From positions 2,666,001 through 2,730,000 of the forward strand of contig NZ_CP014209.1 in the NCBI RefSeq assembly GCF_001636295.1: DNA of 64,000 nucleotides, written 5' to 3'. Below, one piece after another: positions 1 through 8,120 of this stretch (the first letter of the stretch is position 1; each line of letters opens with the position of its first letter). The notes beneath the pieces were generated by a model. The model searched no databases. It saw only the letters and a list, made by a program, of their open reading frames with translations, and was not told the DNA's origin. The position numbers were made by a program, and so were the translations under genes. This DNA is from Isoptericola dokdonensis DS-3 (GTDB lineage Bacteria; Actinomycetota; Actinomycetes; Actinomycetales; Cellulomonadaceae).

Positions 1-234
1 GTCGCGTCCGAGTGTCGACGACATCGCCGACACGAGCTGGTCGCGAGCACTGGTCTCGAGATAGGTGCGGGTCTGCTCGTGCGGCACCGCGATGAAGACG
101 GTGTCCTCCAGGATGGCCATCGGCTTGGCCAGCCGGATGAACGCGAGCTGCCGGGCGGAGATGTCCGAACGGGCCTCGAGGGTCGCCAACGTCTGGGACC
201 AGACGTCGGTGATGTTGGCGTCGGACTGTGCCAC
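1..234 (-). CDS. dnaA: Chromosomal replication initiator DnaA, N-terminal part
   Basis: This is the first 78 codons of dnaA, running off the left edge. Read from a GTG start, the protein begins VAQSDANITDVWSQTLATLE and continues into a stretch containing ISARQLAFIRLAKPM and VPHEQTRTYLETS. That is the typical actinobacterial DnaA domain I, which mediates oligomerisation and helicase loading. DnaA binds DnaA boxes at oriC and opens the duplex. The gene is divergent from rpmH, the standard actinobacterial order, so dnaN, recF and gyrB would be expected beyond the edge. The AAA+ and DNA-binding domains lie outside the window. A cluster of DnaA-box-like words starts 25 bases upstream of the start codon, consistent with autoregulation. 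Confidence 0.93.
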   Translation of the reverse strand, partial: MAQSDANITDVWSQTLATLEARSDISARQLAFIRLAKPMAILEDTVFIAVPHEQTRTYLETSARDQLVSAMSSTLGRD

Positions 235-258
235 GGGTTCCTCCGGCTCTCAGGTGCA

Positions 259-312
259 GTGTCCACATAGTTTTCCACACCCTGTGGACCCTGTGGACAG
301 CGGTGTGGAAAC
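259..312. promoter_or_regulatory. Cluster of DnaA-box-like sites between dnaA and rpmH
   Basis: Five nonamers ending in TCCACA (or the complement) lie within 54 bp: GTGTCCACA (259-267), TTTTCCACA (271-279), and on the other strand TGTGGACCC (283-291), TGTGGACAG (292-300) and TGTGGAAAC (304-312). The consensus is TTATCCACA, often TTGTCCACA in actinobacteria, so each has one or more mismatches. They sit in the 298-bp dnaA-rpmH divergent region and probably control dnaA transcription. The main oriC in this phylum is usually on the dnaN side, outside the window. I see no gene in 235-532. Confidence 0.7.
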
Positions 313-532
313 ACCACGATCGTGCGGCTCGTGTCACCGTCGTCACGTCGGCGCCGGTTGACCTGAGAGCCCCCGACGGCGTAACGTCGGACAGCCGTTC
401 CAGGTACTTCTGCGCGCCCTTACCCGAGCGCAGTCCTCGGGTCGGCCCGGTCACCGCACTGGTCGACCTGCAACCAGACCGACATCGTCGAGGACAGACG
501 GTGTACCTCCCCGACGTTTCTTGGAGTACCTC

Positions 533-670
533 GTGAGCAAGCGGACCTTCCAGCCGAACACCCGCCGTCGTGCCAAGACCCACGGCTTCCGCCTTCGCAT
601 GCGCACCCGTGCCGGCCGCGCCATCCTGGCGAACCGCCGCCGCAAGGGTCGCGTCGAGCTCTCTGCCTGA
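533..670 (+). CDS. rpmH: 50S ribosomal protein L34
   Basis: This 45-residue protein starts at GTG and reads [19 protein letters not shown], followed by a basic tail rich in RMRTRAGRA and [11 protein letters not shown]. It is a full-length match to bacterial L34, a very basic peptide of the large ribosomal subunit. It is too short for the usual ORF length cut-off. It is the first gene of the rightward rpmH-rnpA-yidD-yidC-jag set and is followed after 3 bases by rnpA. The ribosome-binding region is the run TTGGAGTACCTC just upstream. Confidence 0.97.
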   Translation: MSKRTFQPNTRRRAKTHGFRLRMRTRAGRAILANRRRKGRVELSA

Positions 671-673
671 GCG

Positions 674-1033
674 ATGCTCCCCGCGGCGCGCCGCATGCGC
701 CGCTCCGTCGACTTCGAACGGGCGGTGCGCGGCGGCGCGCGCGCGGGGCGACCGACGGTGGTCGTCCACCTGGCCCGTGACACGGACCGGACGGACGGAC
801 CGCTCGTCGGTCTCGTCGTCTCCAAGGCCGTGGGCAACGCCGTGCACCGCAACCTCGTGAAGCGTCGTCTGCGGACCGCCGCAGCACAGCGGATCGACGT
901 GCTGCCCGACGACACCCTCGTCGTGCTGCGCGCGCTTCCGCGCGCCCTCGACGTGGAGTACGCCCAGCTCCAGCGGGACGTCACCCGCGGCATCGACCGC
1001 GCGCTCGACCGTGCGCCCCGGCCGGTCCGATGA
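674..1033 (+). CDS. rnpA: Ribonuclease P protein component
   Basis: This 119-residue basic protein is the protein subunit of RNase P, which removes the 5' leader of tRNA precursors. It carries the family signature around residues 50-70: [20 protein letters not shown], the conserved RNR-type helix that contacts the RNA. The start follows the rpmH stop by 3 bases, and the end overlaps the yidD start by 4 bases (ATGA). Length and position are typical. The RNA subunit rnpB is not in the window. Confidence 0.95.
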   Translation: MLPAARRMRRSVDFERAVRGGARAGRPTVVVHLARDTDRTDGPLVGLVVSKAVGNAVHRNLVKRRLRTAAAQRIDVLPDDTLVVLRALPRALDVEYAQLQRDVTRGIDRALDRAPRPVR

Positions 1034-1326
1034 GCAACCCCGTGATCTCGCGGAGCCGAGAGCTCCTGCGCATCGTGCCCGCCGCCGTCCTCGTGGGCGC
1101 GATCCGGGTGTATCAGGCGGTCGTGTCGCCGATGACCGGCCCGACCTGCAAGTACTACCCGTCCTGCTCCAACTACGCGCTCGTCGCGATCCGCACGCAC
1201 GGACCGCTGCGCGGTACCGGGCTGGCCCTCTGGCGGATCCTGCGGTGCAACCCCTGGAGCCTCGGCGGCGTCGACGACGTCCCGCCGGCTCGCACGCACG
1301 AGCACCGCGGCGCCCACACTCACTGA
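1030..1326 (+). CDS. yidD: Membrane protein insertion efficiency factor YidD
   Basis: This 98-residue protein has the YidD core: [20 protein letters not shown], then [11 protein letters not shown] and ILRCNPW. The three conserved cysteines of the family (TCKYYPSC and RCNPW) are present. The family is a small, probably membrane-associated factor that helps YidC insert membrane proteins. The start overlaps the rnpA stop (ATGA), indicating translational coupling. yidC follows after 54 bases. The His-rich C-terminal tail (HEHRGAHTH) is unremarkable. Confidence 0.94.
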   Translation: MSNPVISRSRELLRIVPAAVLVGAIRVYQAVVSPMTGPTCKYYPSCSNYALVAIRTHGPLRGTGLALWRILRCNPWSLGGVDDVPPARTHEHRGAHTH

Positions 1327-1380
1327 GCCCCGGGACGCGCCGCCCGGAGCACAGACTTCCGACAGAGGAGACATACCGGG

Positions 1381-2322
1381 ATGATCGACACCATCCTGTA
1401 CCCGATCCAATGGGTCGTGGCCTGGATCATGTACGGCTCTCACCAGGTGCTCACCGCCCTGGGGATGCAGGACGGGCCGGGCCTCGCCTGGGTGCTGTCC
1501 ATCGTCGCCCTGACGATCGTCATCCGCATCCTGCTCATCCCGCTGTTCTTCAAGCAGATCAAGGCGTCCCGCGGGATGCAGATCATGCAGCCCGAGCTGC
1601 AGGCGATCCAGAAGAAGTACAAGGGCAAGACCGACCCGTCGGCACGTGAGGCCATGGGCCGCGAGACGATGGAGCTGTACCGCAAGCACGGGACGAACCC
1701 GTTCGCCTCCTGCATGCCGATCCTGCTGCAGTCGCCCATCTTCTTCGCGCTGTTCCGGGTGCTGTACAACTTGCAGCCGATCGCCGAGGGCACGAAGGAC
1801 CCGATCGGTCCGATCAACGCCGCCGTGGCGAGCGACATCGAGAACTCCGACCTCCTCGGTGCCAAGCTCTCCGACGTCTTCATGCAGACCGAGGACTGGG
1901 GCGTGCGCGCCGTCATCCTCGTGCTCATCGTCGCCATGAGCGCCACGACGTTCTTCACGCAGCGCCAGCTCACCATGAAGAACATGCCGAAGGCCGCGCT
2001 CGAGGGCCCCATGGCGAACACGCAGAAGATCATGCTGTACGCGCTGCCGCTGATCTTCCTCGTCTCCGGCGTGAACTTCCCCGTCGGCGTGCTCATCTAC
2101 TGGACCACGACGAACCTGTGGTCCATGGGTCAGCAGTTCTATACGATCCGGCGGATGCCTGCTCCGGGCTCCGAGGCCGAGCGGCTGCTCAACGAGCGCA
2201 AGGCCGCCAAGGCGTCCAAGAAGGGCGTGGTCGTCGTCGAGGACGAAGCGCCCGAGGCGCCGGAGATCCGCGGGCAGCGGCAGCAGCCCGTGCGGAAGAA
2301 CCGCCAGAAGAAGAGGAAGTGA
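1381..2322 (+). CDS. yidC: Membrane protein insertase YidC/Oxa1
   Basis: This 313-residue polytopic protein inserts proteins into the cytoplasmic membrane, alone or with SecYEG. Transmembrane segments are visible near residues 35-60, 110-130, 175-195 and 215-245. The cytoplasmic loop FFKQIKASRGMQIMQPELQ and the GTNPFASCMPILLQSPIFFALF segment are diagnostic. It has the short Gram-positive layout without the large periplasmic domain. The C-terminus is strongly basic (PVRKNRQKKRK), which in this family can contact the ribosome. An AGAGGAG ribosome-binding site precedes the ATG. It sits between yidD and jag. Confidence 0.96.
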   Translation: MIDTILYPIQWVVAWIMYGSHQVLTALGMQDGPGLAWVLSIVALTIVIRILLIPLFFKQIKASRGMQIMQPELQAIQKKYKGKTDPSAREAMGRETMELYRKHGTNPFASCMPILLQSPIFFALFRVLYNLQPIAEGTKDPIGPINAAVASDIENSDLLGAKLSDVFMQTEDWGVRAVILVLIVAMSATTFFTQRQLTMKNMPKAALEGPMANTQKIMLYALPLIFLVSGVNFPVGVLIYWTTTNLWSMGQQFYTIRRMPAPGSEAERLLNERKAAKASKKGVVVVEDEAPEAPEIRGQRQQPVRKNRQKKRK

Positions 2323-2332
2323 GGTCGGCCCG

Positions 2333-2842
2333 ATGACGGCAGACACGACCCCGGAGAAGTCCACGGTCGCCCGGCTCGAGGAGGAAGGCGAGGTCGCGGC
2401 CGACTACCTCGAGGAGCTCCTCGACATCGCCGACCTCGACGGCGACATCGACCTGGACATCAAGCACGACCGCGCCGCCGTCGAGATCGTCTCCGAGGAT
2501 GCACCGGAGCTGCTCTCGCCGCTGGTCGGACGGGACGGCGAAGTCCTGGAAGCACTGCAGGACCTCACCCGCCTCGCGGTGCTGGCGCGGACGGGGGAGC
2601 GCAGCCGTCTCATGCTCGACGTCGCCGGCTACCGTTCCGGCCGCCGCACCGAGCTGGAGGGCGTCGCCCAGGACGCCGTCACCCGCGTCCGGGAGAACGG
2701 AGAGAGCGTCTCGCTCGCCCCGATGAACGCGTTCGAGCGCAAGGTCGTGCACGACGTCGTCACCGCCGCCGGGCTGGTCAGCGACTCGGCCGGAGTCGAG
2801 CCGAACCGGCACGTCGTGATCCGCGCGGCGCCCGCTCACTGA
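2333..2842 (+). CDS. jag: Jag/KhpB family RNA-binding protein (KH and R3H domains)
   Basis: This 169-residue protein has an acidic N-terminus, a KH-like domain (about residues 30-95, with LLSPLVGRDGEVLEALQDLT) and a C-terminal R3H motif, R-x3-H in ERKVVHDVV, followed by GVEPNRHVVIR. Jag/KhpB proteins bind RNA and influence cell shape and division in Gram-positive bacteria. It starts 11 bases after yidC and ends the operon. A parS-containing palindromic terminator lies immediately downstream. Confidence 0.93.
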   Translation: MTADTTPEKSTVARLEEEGEVAADYLEELLDIADLDGDIDLDIKHDRAAVEIVSEDAPELLSPLVGRDGEVLEALQDLTRLAVLARTGERSRLMLDVAGYRSGRRTELEGVAQDAVTRVRENGESVSLAPMNAFERKVVHDVVTAAGLVSDSAGVEPNRHVVIRAAPAH

Positions 2843-2852
2843 GTGCTCTGAG

Positions 2853-2888
2853 GAAGGCCCGTCGTTTCACGTGAAACGACGGGCCTTC
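2853..2888. terminator. parS site 1 inside a perfect 36-bp palindrome after jag
   Basis: The sequence is perfectly self-complementary from 2853 to 2888, with the ParB site GTTTCACGTGAAAC (2864-2877) at its centre. The GC-rich outer stem (GAAGGCCCGTC / GACGGGCCTTC) makes it a plausible rho-independent terminator for the rpmH-jag operon, although the downstream tail is not T-rich. It is therefore both a ParB nucleation site and a likely RNA hairpin. The same design recurs after parB. Confidence 0.85.
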
Positions 2889-2950
2889 GTCTGCCGGTCA
2901 AGGAGAACCCGTCGCACAGCACGCGACGAGACGAAGACAGGAGAGGAAGC

Positions 2951-3619
2951 ATGGGCACGGACGACACGACCCACGGCGCACCGCTCGGCTCCGACGAGAC
3001 CATCGGAGCGAGCGCCGAGGTCAGGGACTTCTTCGGTGACTCGTATGCCGCAGCGGCTCGGTTCCACGACAGGTTGCGCGACGAGGGAGAGACCCGCGGA
3101 CTGATCGGGCCGCGCGAGGTAGAGCGACTCTGGGAGCGACACCTGCTCAACTCCGCCGCCGTGGTGCCGCACCTCGGTGCTGCGGCGTCTGTCGCCGACA
3201 TCGGTTCGGGCGCGGGTCTGCCGGGCATCGTCATCGCCTTTATGCGTCCCGAGACCCGCGTGTACCTCGTCGAGCCGATGGAACGGCGCGTCGCGTGGTT
3301 GACCGAGATCGCCGAGGACCTCGGCCTGGCGAACGTCGAGGTCAAGCACGGGCGGGCCGAGGAGTACGACGGTGCCTTCGAGGTGGACGTGGTGACCTCT
3401 CGCGCTGTCGCCGCACTGTCGAAGCTCGCGCGGATGAGCATGCCGCTGCTGCGTCGCGGTGGCGAGATGATCATCCTCAAGGGTCGCAACGTCGACAAGG
3501 AGATCGAGCCCGCGCGCAAGGTGCTCCGAGCGTTCCGCGCGTCAGAGCCGGAGATCCTCGACGGTGTGACCGTGCCGGGTGTGGAGTCGACGACCATCCT
3601 GAGGGTGCGCCGCGGCTGA
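2951..3619 (+). CDS. rsmG: 16S rRNA (guanine-N7) methyltransferase RsmG
   Basis: This 222-residue SAM-dependent methyltransferase (GidB) modifies G527 of 16S rRNA; loss gives low-level streptomycin resistance in other bacteria. The SAM-binding signature VADIGSGAGLPGIVIA lies near residue 80, and the family elements IGPREVERLWERHLLNS and VVTSRAVAAL are present. An AGGAGAGGAAG ribosome-binding region precedes the ATG. It sits between jag and parA, the usual position in actinobacteria, but is separated from parA by an unusually long 1.2-kb gap. Confidence 0.95.
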   Translation: MGTDDTTHGAPLGSDETIGASAEVRDFFGDSYAAAARFHDRLRDEGETRGLIGPREVERLWERHLLNSAAVVPHLGAAASVADIGSGAGLPGIVIAFMRPETRVYLVEPMERRVAWLTEIAEDLGLANVEVKHGRAEEYDGAFEVDVVTSRAVAALSKLARMSMPLLRRGGEMIILKGRNVDKEIEPARKVLRAFRASEPEILDGVTVPGVESTTILRVRRG

Positions 3620-4255
3620 CCCGGCACGGCACGGTGGCCTGTGTTCACCGGTCGCCGGTCGCGACTCCTGTGGTTCGCGTGGGGCGGGTCGCACCGCTTG
3701 CGAGGCGGGCTACGGGGTGAGGACTGCAGGCCTTCGGCGTGATCGGCGGCGCACGGTGCGCGACCTGTCGGTGACGCTCACGTCGCAGGTTCGGAGGGTG
3801 AGGACGCGACGACTCGCGCACTCCCGCGCGATCCCTGCGAAGGGTGTCCCCGCAGGTGGGGCGCGGACATGGCCCCTCCACGGGCCTGACCGTTCAGGAT
3901 GCTGACCTGCTTCCCCGAGGGGTGTCAGGGCGTCGTGGCGCCCGCCCGGAGGTGACGTTCCATGGATGGGCGGGAGGACGATGTCAGGCTGGCGGTGGTG
4001 GTGCAGTCCCTGGGCGAGGAAGCCAGCGTGGGGAGGTCAGTCGTGCCACGGTGGCCGACGGCACCGGTCGAGGCTCTCGATGCGCGAGATCTTCGCTCGG
4101 GCGTGAGGCGAGAACGAGGCAGTCCATTCAGGCCCGCTGCTGCCGGCCGAGACGGCGAGGACGTCTTGGTCTCCGCTGATCGCCTCGACCCGAGCGCGGT
4201 GTCGGCGGTGAGTGAGGGAGCCGCCCACCAGCGCGCGCTCGGTGTCGCAGGGTAC

Positions 4256-4269
4256 GTTTCACGTGAAAC
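4256..4269. promoter_or_regulatory. parS site 2 (perfect core)
   Basis: The 14-bp palindrome GTTTCACGTGAAAC is an exact match to the core of the bacterial parS consensus TGTTTCACGTGAAACA. The symmetry extends to 18 bp (4254-4271). It lies in the non-coding region upstream of parA, away from any terminator stem. Confidence 0.92.
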
Positions 4270-4641
4270 GTGAGATCTGGTGCTTGTGCTGGTGCCGATC
4301 CCCATGCGTGGGGTGCGGGGTGGACGGTGCGCTCGAACCGCTCGCGCCACCGCAGGGAACACGTAGGTTCTGAGCCCCGCGAGAGGCTCACATGCTCACG
4401 CCGCGCGGGCCGGAGTCACGAGGTGGGCGGGGTGCTGCATGACGGCGAGGGCGTTCTGCCGCGAAGCATCCAGGAATGCCCTGTTCTCCCAGCCCATGCA
4501 GGGTCAGCGCCGCACAACCGGAGTCAGTAAGGGTGTGGCGGCGGACCTCCCTGACGGTCAGGGATGGGTGGCCGCGCGACGAAGTCCCGCCTCGAGGAGC
4601 GCTCGGCGCCTGACCACGCCGCGCAGGGCGATGAGCCGCAC

Positions 4642-4655
4642 GTTCCACGTGAAAC
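4642..4655. promoter_or_regulatory. parS site 3 (one mismatch)
   Basis: GTTCCACGTGAAAC differs from the parS core at a single base in one half-site. The same variant occurs at 7666. Such near-matches are commonly still bound by ParB, though probably more weakly. It lies 170 bases upstream of parA. Confidence 0.8.
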
Positions 4656-4813
4656 GGCACCACCGCGAGCTGTGGACAGGCGGAGCGAGTTGCCACGTCA
4701 GGGCGGTCAACAGGATGGATCGAGCTCGGAGCCTGTCGGACTGTCGGCCGTCCGCGCGAGCCGTGGAGCCCGTAGAGTGAACGCGGCATGGAGTACCGAC
4801 GTGGAGGACACCG

Positions 4814-5872
4814 GTGAGCATGAGAGCGGAGCACCCCGACGTGCCGTCGGAGGGGCGTTGGGCGGACGGTACCGACACCGACGTTTCACGTGAAACAGGG
4901 GAGGGGTGGACTGTTCCGGCCATCCCGGATCCAGAGGCGCAGCGTGAGGCGCTCATCGACTCGGTCCCCACGATGGACGAGGAGACGCCCCTCGCTGCGC
5001 AGCTCGCGCTCGACGCGCGCAGACGGATCGACCTGGCGGGCCGGCAGTTCCCTCGACCCTCGCAGACGCGCATCATCACGGTCGCGAATCAGAAGGGTGG
5101 CGTCGGTAAGACGACTACGACGGTCAACCTTGCCGCTGGCCTGGCTCGCGCGGGCTTGAAGGTCCTCGTGATCGACAACGATCCGCAGGGGAACGCGTCG
5201 ACGGCGTTGGGTATCGATCACCGGGCGGGCACGCCGTCGATCTACGAGGTGCTGGTCGACGACGCGCCGTTGGCGAGTGCGGTGCAGGCATGCCCTGACG
5301 TCGATGGGCTGTGGGCTGTCCCCGCGACGATCGACCTGTCGGGCGCGGAGATCGAGCTGGTCTCCCTCGTCTCCCGGGAGACCCGACTGCGCAAGGCGCT
5401 CGACGTGTATCTCCGCGAGAGGATCGAGAACGGGGAGGACCCGATCGACTACGTGCTCGTCGACTGCCCGCCGAGCCTGGGCCTGCTCACGGTGAACGCG
5501 TTCGTGACCGGGCGAGAGGTCCTCATCCCGATCCAGTGCGAGTACTACGCGCTGGAGGGACTGAGCCAGCTCCTCAAGACGATCGAGCTCATCAAGGCGC
5601 ACCTGAACCCGGAACTTGTCGTGTCCACCATCCTCCTGACGATGTACGACGGGAGGACCAACCTGGCGCAGCAGGTCGCCACCGAGGTGCGGACGCACTT
5701 CCCGGAGCAGACGCTGCGGACCACCGTTCCGCGCTCCGTGCGGATCTCCGAGGCGCCCTCCCACGGGCAGACGGTCATGACGTACGATCCTGGGTCAACC
5801 GGTGCGCTGGCATACCTCGAGGCTGCCCGCGAGCTGGCAGAGCATGCAGTTCAGCGCGCTGACCTGCAGTGA
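4814..5872 (+). CDS. parA: Chromosome partitioning ATPase ParA
   Basis: This 352-residue ATPase drives segregation of origin regions by interacting with ParB-parS complexes. The deviant Walker A motif KGGVGKT is at residues 94-100, followed by the IDNDPQGNAS and YVLVDCPPSLGLL motifs typical of chromosomal ParA. A 90-residue N-terminal extension precedes the ATPase core. I chose the GTG at 4814 because GGAGG lies seven bases upstream. A perfect parS site sits inside the coding sequence, where GTTTCACGTGAAACA is read as V-S-R-E-T (residues 24-28). parB follows after 111 bases. Confidence 0.95.
   Translation: MSMRAEHPDVPSEGRWADGTDTDVSRETGEGWTVPAIPDPEAQREALIDSVPTMDEETPLAAQLALDARRRIDLAGRQFPRPSQTRIITVANQKGGVGKTTTTVNLAAGLARAGLKVLVIDNDPQGNASTALGIDHRAGTPSIYEVLVDDAPLASAVQACPDVDGLWAVPATIDLSGAEIELVSLVSRETRLRKALDVYLRERIENGEDPIDYVLVDCPPSLGLLTVNAFVTGREVLIPIQCEYYALEGLSQLLKTIELIKAHLNPELVVSTILLTMYDGRTNLAQQVATEVRTHFPEQTLRTTVPRSVRISEAPSHGQTVMTYDPGSTGALAYLEAARELAEHAVQRADLQ
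4883..4896. promoter_or_regulatory. parS site 4, inside the parA coding sequence
   Basis: A perfect GTTTCACGTGAAAC core lies within codons 24-28 of parA. It is read in frame as V-S-R-E-T in the poorly conserved N-terminal extension, so the protein tolerates it. ParB loading here would place the partition complex directly on its own operon. Confidence 0.92.
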
Positions 5873-5983
5873 CGCGCGTAGCATCATGAACATCGACACG
5901 AACTGCGCGGCACCGACACTGCGCACGACGAGCTTGAACGGCAGGGCCGGAAGCCCTGTCGGTGACCAGGAGGCTGGGGGATC

Positions 5984-7315
5984 ATGAGCCAGAAGAAGCG
6001 CGGACTAGGTCGCGGACTGGGTGCTCTGATCCCGCAGGGGCCGCCGCAGGAGAAGCCCGTCGACGTGTTCTTCCCGTCGACTGACGCGACGCCGGCGGCA
6101 CCGACGACGGTGGTCGAGGAAGACTCCACCCTTCGGGACGGCGCGCCTGACTCGGCGTCGAGCGCCAGTCGGGGCGACCGCCGCACGGCGTCGTGGGACT
6201 CGGCTATCGCCGGTGGACGGTTGGCGATCAACAGCCAACCCCGTGGTGCGGCCGGCGACTCGTCGCCCGATGCGCTGTCAGAGCTTGCCGGGCTGGCGAC
6301 GCGTCTGGAGGCGGAGGCCTCGGACTCCGGGATCGTCCAGGACCTGGGCGTCGTGACCACGGTGATGGTGGCCGAGCACGACGCTCCCGAAGATCTGGCC
6401 GCCGCCACCGCCACGGGTGAGCTTCCCCAGGTGGCTGCGGAGTCGGTGACGCCTCTGGGGACCAGCGACGACGACCTGGTGCCGGTGCCGGGTGCACGGT
6501 TCGCAGAGATCTCCGTCGGAGCGATCCGGCCGAACGCCCGTCAGCCACGGACGGTGTTCGACGAGAGCGACCTCGACGAGCTGGTCGACTCGATCTCGCA
6601 GATCGGCGTGCTCCAGCCGATCATCGTTCGCCCTGACCCCGAGGTCGACGGCACCTACGAACTCATCATGGGTGAGAGGCGCTGGCGGGCCTCTCAGGCG
6701 GCCGGACTCGAGGTCATCCCGGCGATCGTCCGCGAGACCGAGGACTCACAGATGCTCCGGGATGCACTCCTGGAGAACCTGCACAGGGCGGCCCTGAACC
6801 CGCTCGAAGAGGCAGCTGCGTATCGGCAGCTTCTCGACGACTTCGGCTGTACCCATGAAGAGCTCGCCGTCCGGATCGCGCGCTCGCGACCCCAGATCTC
6901 CAACACCCTCCGACTGCTCAAGCTCCCTCCACTGGTGCAGCGGCGTGTGGCAGCTGGCGTACTCTCCGCGGGTCATGCACGGGCTCTGCTCGGCCTGACG
7001 GATGGCGCAGAGATCGAGCGCCTCGCGCAGAGGATCGTGTCCGAAGGGCTCTCTGTCCGCGCGACCGAGGAGATCGTCACCTTGCTGGCCGACGGCAGCG
7101 AGGAGAAGGCTGCCCGCCGATCGCCACGTGCCGGCCAGCGGAGCGAAGCCATGACGGAGCTGGCCACCCGCCTGTCGGATCGCTTCGAGACGCGCGTGAA
7201 GGTCGACCTCGGCAAGACCAAGGGACGGATGACGGTGGAGTTCGCCTCGGTGGAGGACCTCAACCGCATCCTCGCCGTCATGGCGCCGTCTGACCCCGGG
7301 CTGTTGAAGCCCTGA
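5984..7315 (+). CDS. parB: Chromosome partitioning protein ParB (parS-binding CTPase)
   Basis: This 443-residue protein binds parS and spreads along DNA as a CTP-dependent clamp. Order of parts: a basic start ([14 protein letters not shown]), a long low-complexity linker to about residue 165, the N-terminal CTP-binding domain with [20 protein letters not shown] and GERRWRA, a helix-turn-helix ([21 protein letters not shown]) and a C-terminal dimerisation domain ([18 protein letters not shown]). It is longer than many ParB proteins because of the linker. An AGGAGG ribosome-binding site precedes the ATG. It ends at a terminator that contains parS. Confidence 0.96.
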   Translation: MSQKKRGLGRGLGALIPQGPPQEKPVDVFFPSTDATPAAPTTVVEEDSTLRDGAPDSASSASRGDRRTASWDSAIAGGRLAINSQPRGAAGDSSPDALSELAGLATRLEAEASDSGIVQDLGVVTTVMVAEHDAPEDLAAATATGELPQVAAESVTPLGTSDDDLVPVPGARFAEISVGAIRPNARQPRTVFDESDLDELVDSISQIGVLQPIIVRPDPEVDGTYELIMGERRWRASQAAGLEVIPAIVRETEDSQMLRDALLENLHRAALNPLEEAAAYRQLLDDFGCTHEELAVRIARSRPQISNTLRLLKLPPLVQRRVAAGVLSAGHARALLGLTDGAEIERLAQRIVSEGLSVRATEEIVTLLADGSEEKAARRSPRAGQRSEAMTELATRLSDRFETRVKVDLGKTKGRMTVEFASVEDLNRILAVMAPSDPGLLKP

Positions 7316-7334
7316 AGCCTTCGGAGGGTGCGCT

Positions 7335-7370
7335 CAGGGTCCGCTGTTTCACGTGAAACAGCGGACCCTG
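7335..7370. terminator. parS site 5 inside a perfect 36-bp palindrome after parB
   Basis: A perfect 36-bp palindrome begins 19 bases after the parB stop. Its centre is the full 16-bp parS consensus TGTTTCACGTGAAACA (7345-7360), and the flanks CAGGGTCCGC and GCGGACCCTG form a strong stem. A moderately T-rich tail (TTGCTT) follows. It should act as the parAB terminator as well as a ParB site, matching the design after jag. Confidence 0.88.
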
Positions 7371-7920
7371 TTGCTTGCGGGTCGCATGGTGAGTGGTGTG
7401 GCTGGTGTCCGTCGAAGCGCGGCGCCGCGGCCGTCGAGGGCCTCGGCTCCCTGATCAGCCCCTCGCCGCCGAGCCACGGCCGCAGCAGCGGCGGGGTAGT
7501 CCCGTGCCCGCGGAGGTCCGTCCGGACAAAGAGCATGATGCCTGTGCGATGTACCGCATACCAGTCCATAGCCGACATGAGCGAGCAGCGGCCAGGCGTC
7601 GTTCATGACGCACGTCGTCGGGCCGTCAGCGCCGCAGGAGACGGGTTCGGGCTCGATGTCCTGGCGTTCCACGTGAAACATGCCGGGATGGCGAGATCGC
7701 GAGTCGGGCGGGCTCACGCGGTCAACAGGAGACCGTCATCTCTGTCCTTTGCCGGACCAGGTCAGGGCACAGATCGCGCCAGTGGGAGGCGTGTTGTCGC
7801 CGCCGGAAGCGACAGCATCGCGCGTCCCGCACGCCGGGGATGACGCCTCGGGTGCGGTCGATCTGCGACAAGTATCGAGCCCGGCGACCCGTGGCCGAAG
7901 CAGGCGGGCGAACGACCTCG
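7371..7920. other. Gene-free stretch downstream of parB
   Basis: No gene is supportable here. Actinobacteria such as mycobacteria carry cwlM between parB and the thioredoxin gene, but no such gene is present. The open frames lack domains and consistent third-position GC bias. The only signal is the parS-type site at 7666. The stretch runs into the tandem repeats at 7921. Confidence 0.65.
7666..7679. promoter_or_regulatory. parS site 6 (one mismatch)
   Basis: GTTCCACGTGAAAC is the same one-mismatch variant as the site at 4642. It is the last of six parS-type sites found between 2.86 and 7.68 kb. I saw no further copy in the remaining 56 kb. Confidence 0.8.
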
Positions 7921-8021
7921 TGCTGACTCGCGCAGGCCTGCGCTGACTGGTGCCGGCCTGCGCTGACTGGTGCCGGCCTGCGCTGACTCGCGCCTTGCCC
8001 AGCGCTGACTCGCGCCTTGCC
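7921..8021. repeat. 20-bp tandem repeat array (five units)
   Basis: Five back-to-back units of about 20 bp run from 7921 to 8021. The two central units (7941-7960 and 7961-7980) are identical, CGCTGACTGGTGCCGGCCTG, and the flanking ones diverge (for example CGCTGACTCGCGCCTTGCCC). Each contains CGCTGACT, the same word that recurs near 22.0 and 28.97 kb. The array sits between the parAB operon and the trxA terminator. There are no spacers, so it is not a CRISPR. Confidence 0.85.
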
Positions 8022-8058
8022 AGCGGGGGACAGGGTGCAGGGTGGTGGGGGAGACGAC

Positions 8059-8091
8059 GATGGCCGCCGCCCCTGTGGGGCGGCGGCCATC
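8059..8091 (-). terminator. Terminator of the trxB-trxA genes
   Basis: A perfect 15-bp stem (8059-8073 paired with 8077-8091, GATGGCCGCCGCCCC on one side) closes a 3-base loop, 30 bases beyond the trxA stop on the minus strand. It probably ends leftward transcription and insulates the repeat region. Confidence 0.8.
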
Positions 8092-8120
8092 CTCGGTGGT
8101 TCAGCAGGTGGGCCCGGAGG

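Larger units (their letters stand above)
3620..4813. other. Gene-poor 1.2-kb region between rsmG and parA
   Basis: I find no convincing gene here. The short open frames on both strands have no recognisable domains, mixed codon use and no good ribosome-binding sites. The longest plausible one (3962-4273, 103 codons) ends in a frame created by a parS site. The only clear signals are two parS-type sites, at 4256 and 4642. With the sites in parA and around parB this makes the region a centromere-like zone. Confidence 0.7.

Noticed and set aside
3962..4273. 103-codon open frame upstream of parA
   Set aside because: No recognisable domain, no good ribosome-binding site, mixed codon use, and its C-terminus (V-S-R-E-T) is made by a parS site.
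4439..4780. 113-codon open frame upstream of parA
   Set aside because: Crosses a parS-like site, has no domain, and has atypical composition for a protein of this genome.
7921..8021. CRISPR array
   Set aside because: The 20-bp units are contiguous with no unique spacers and there are no cas genes in the window.
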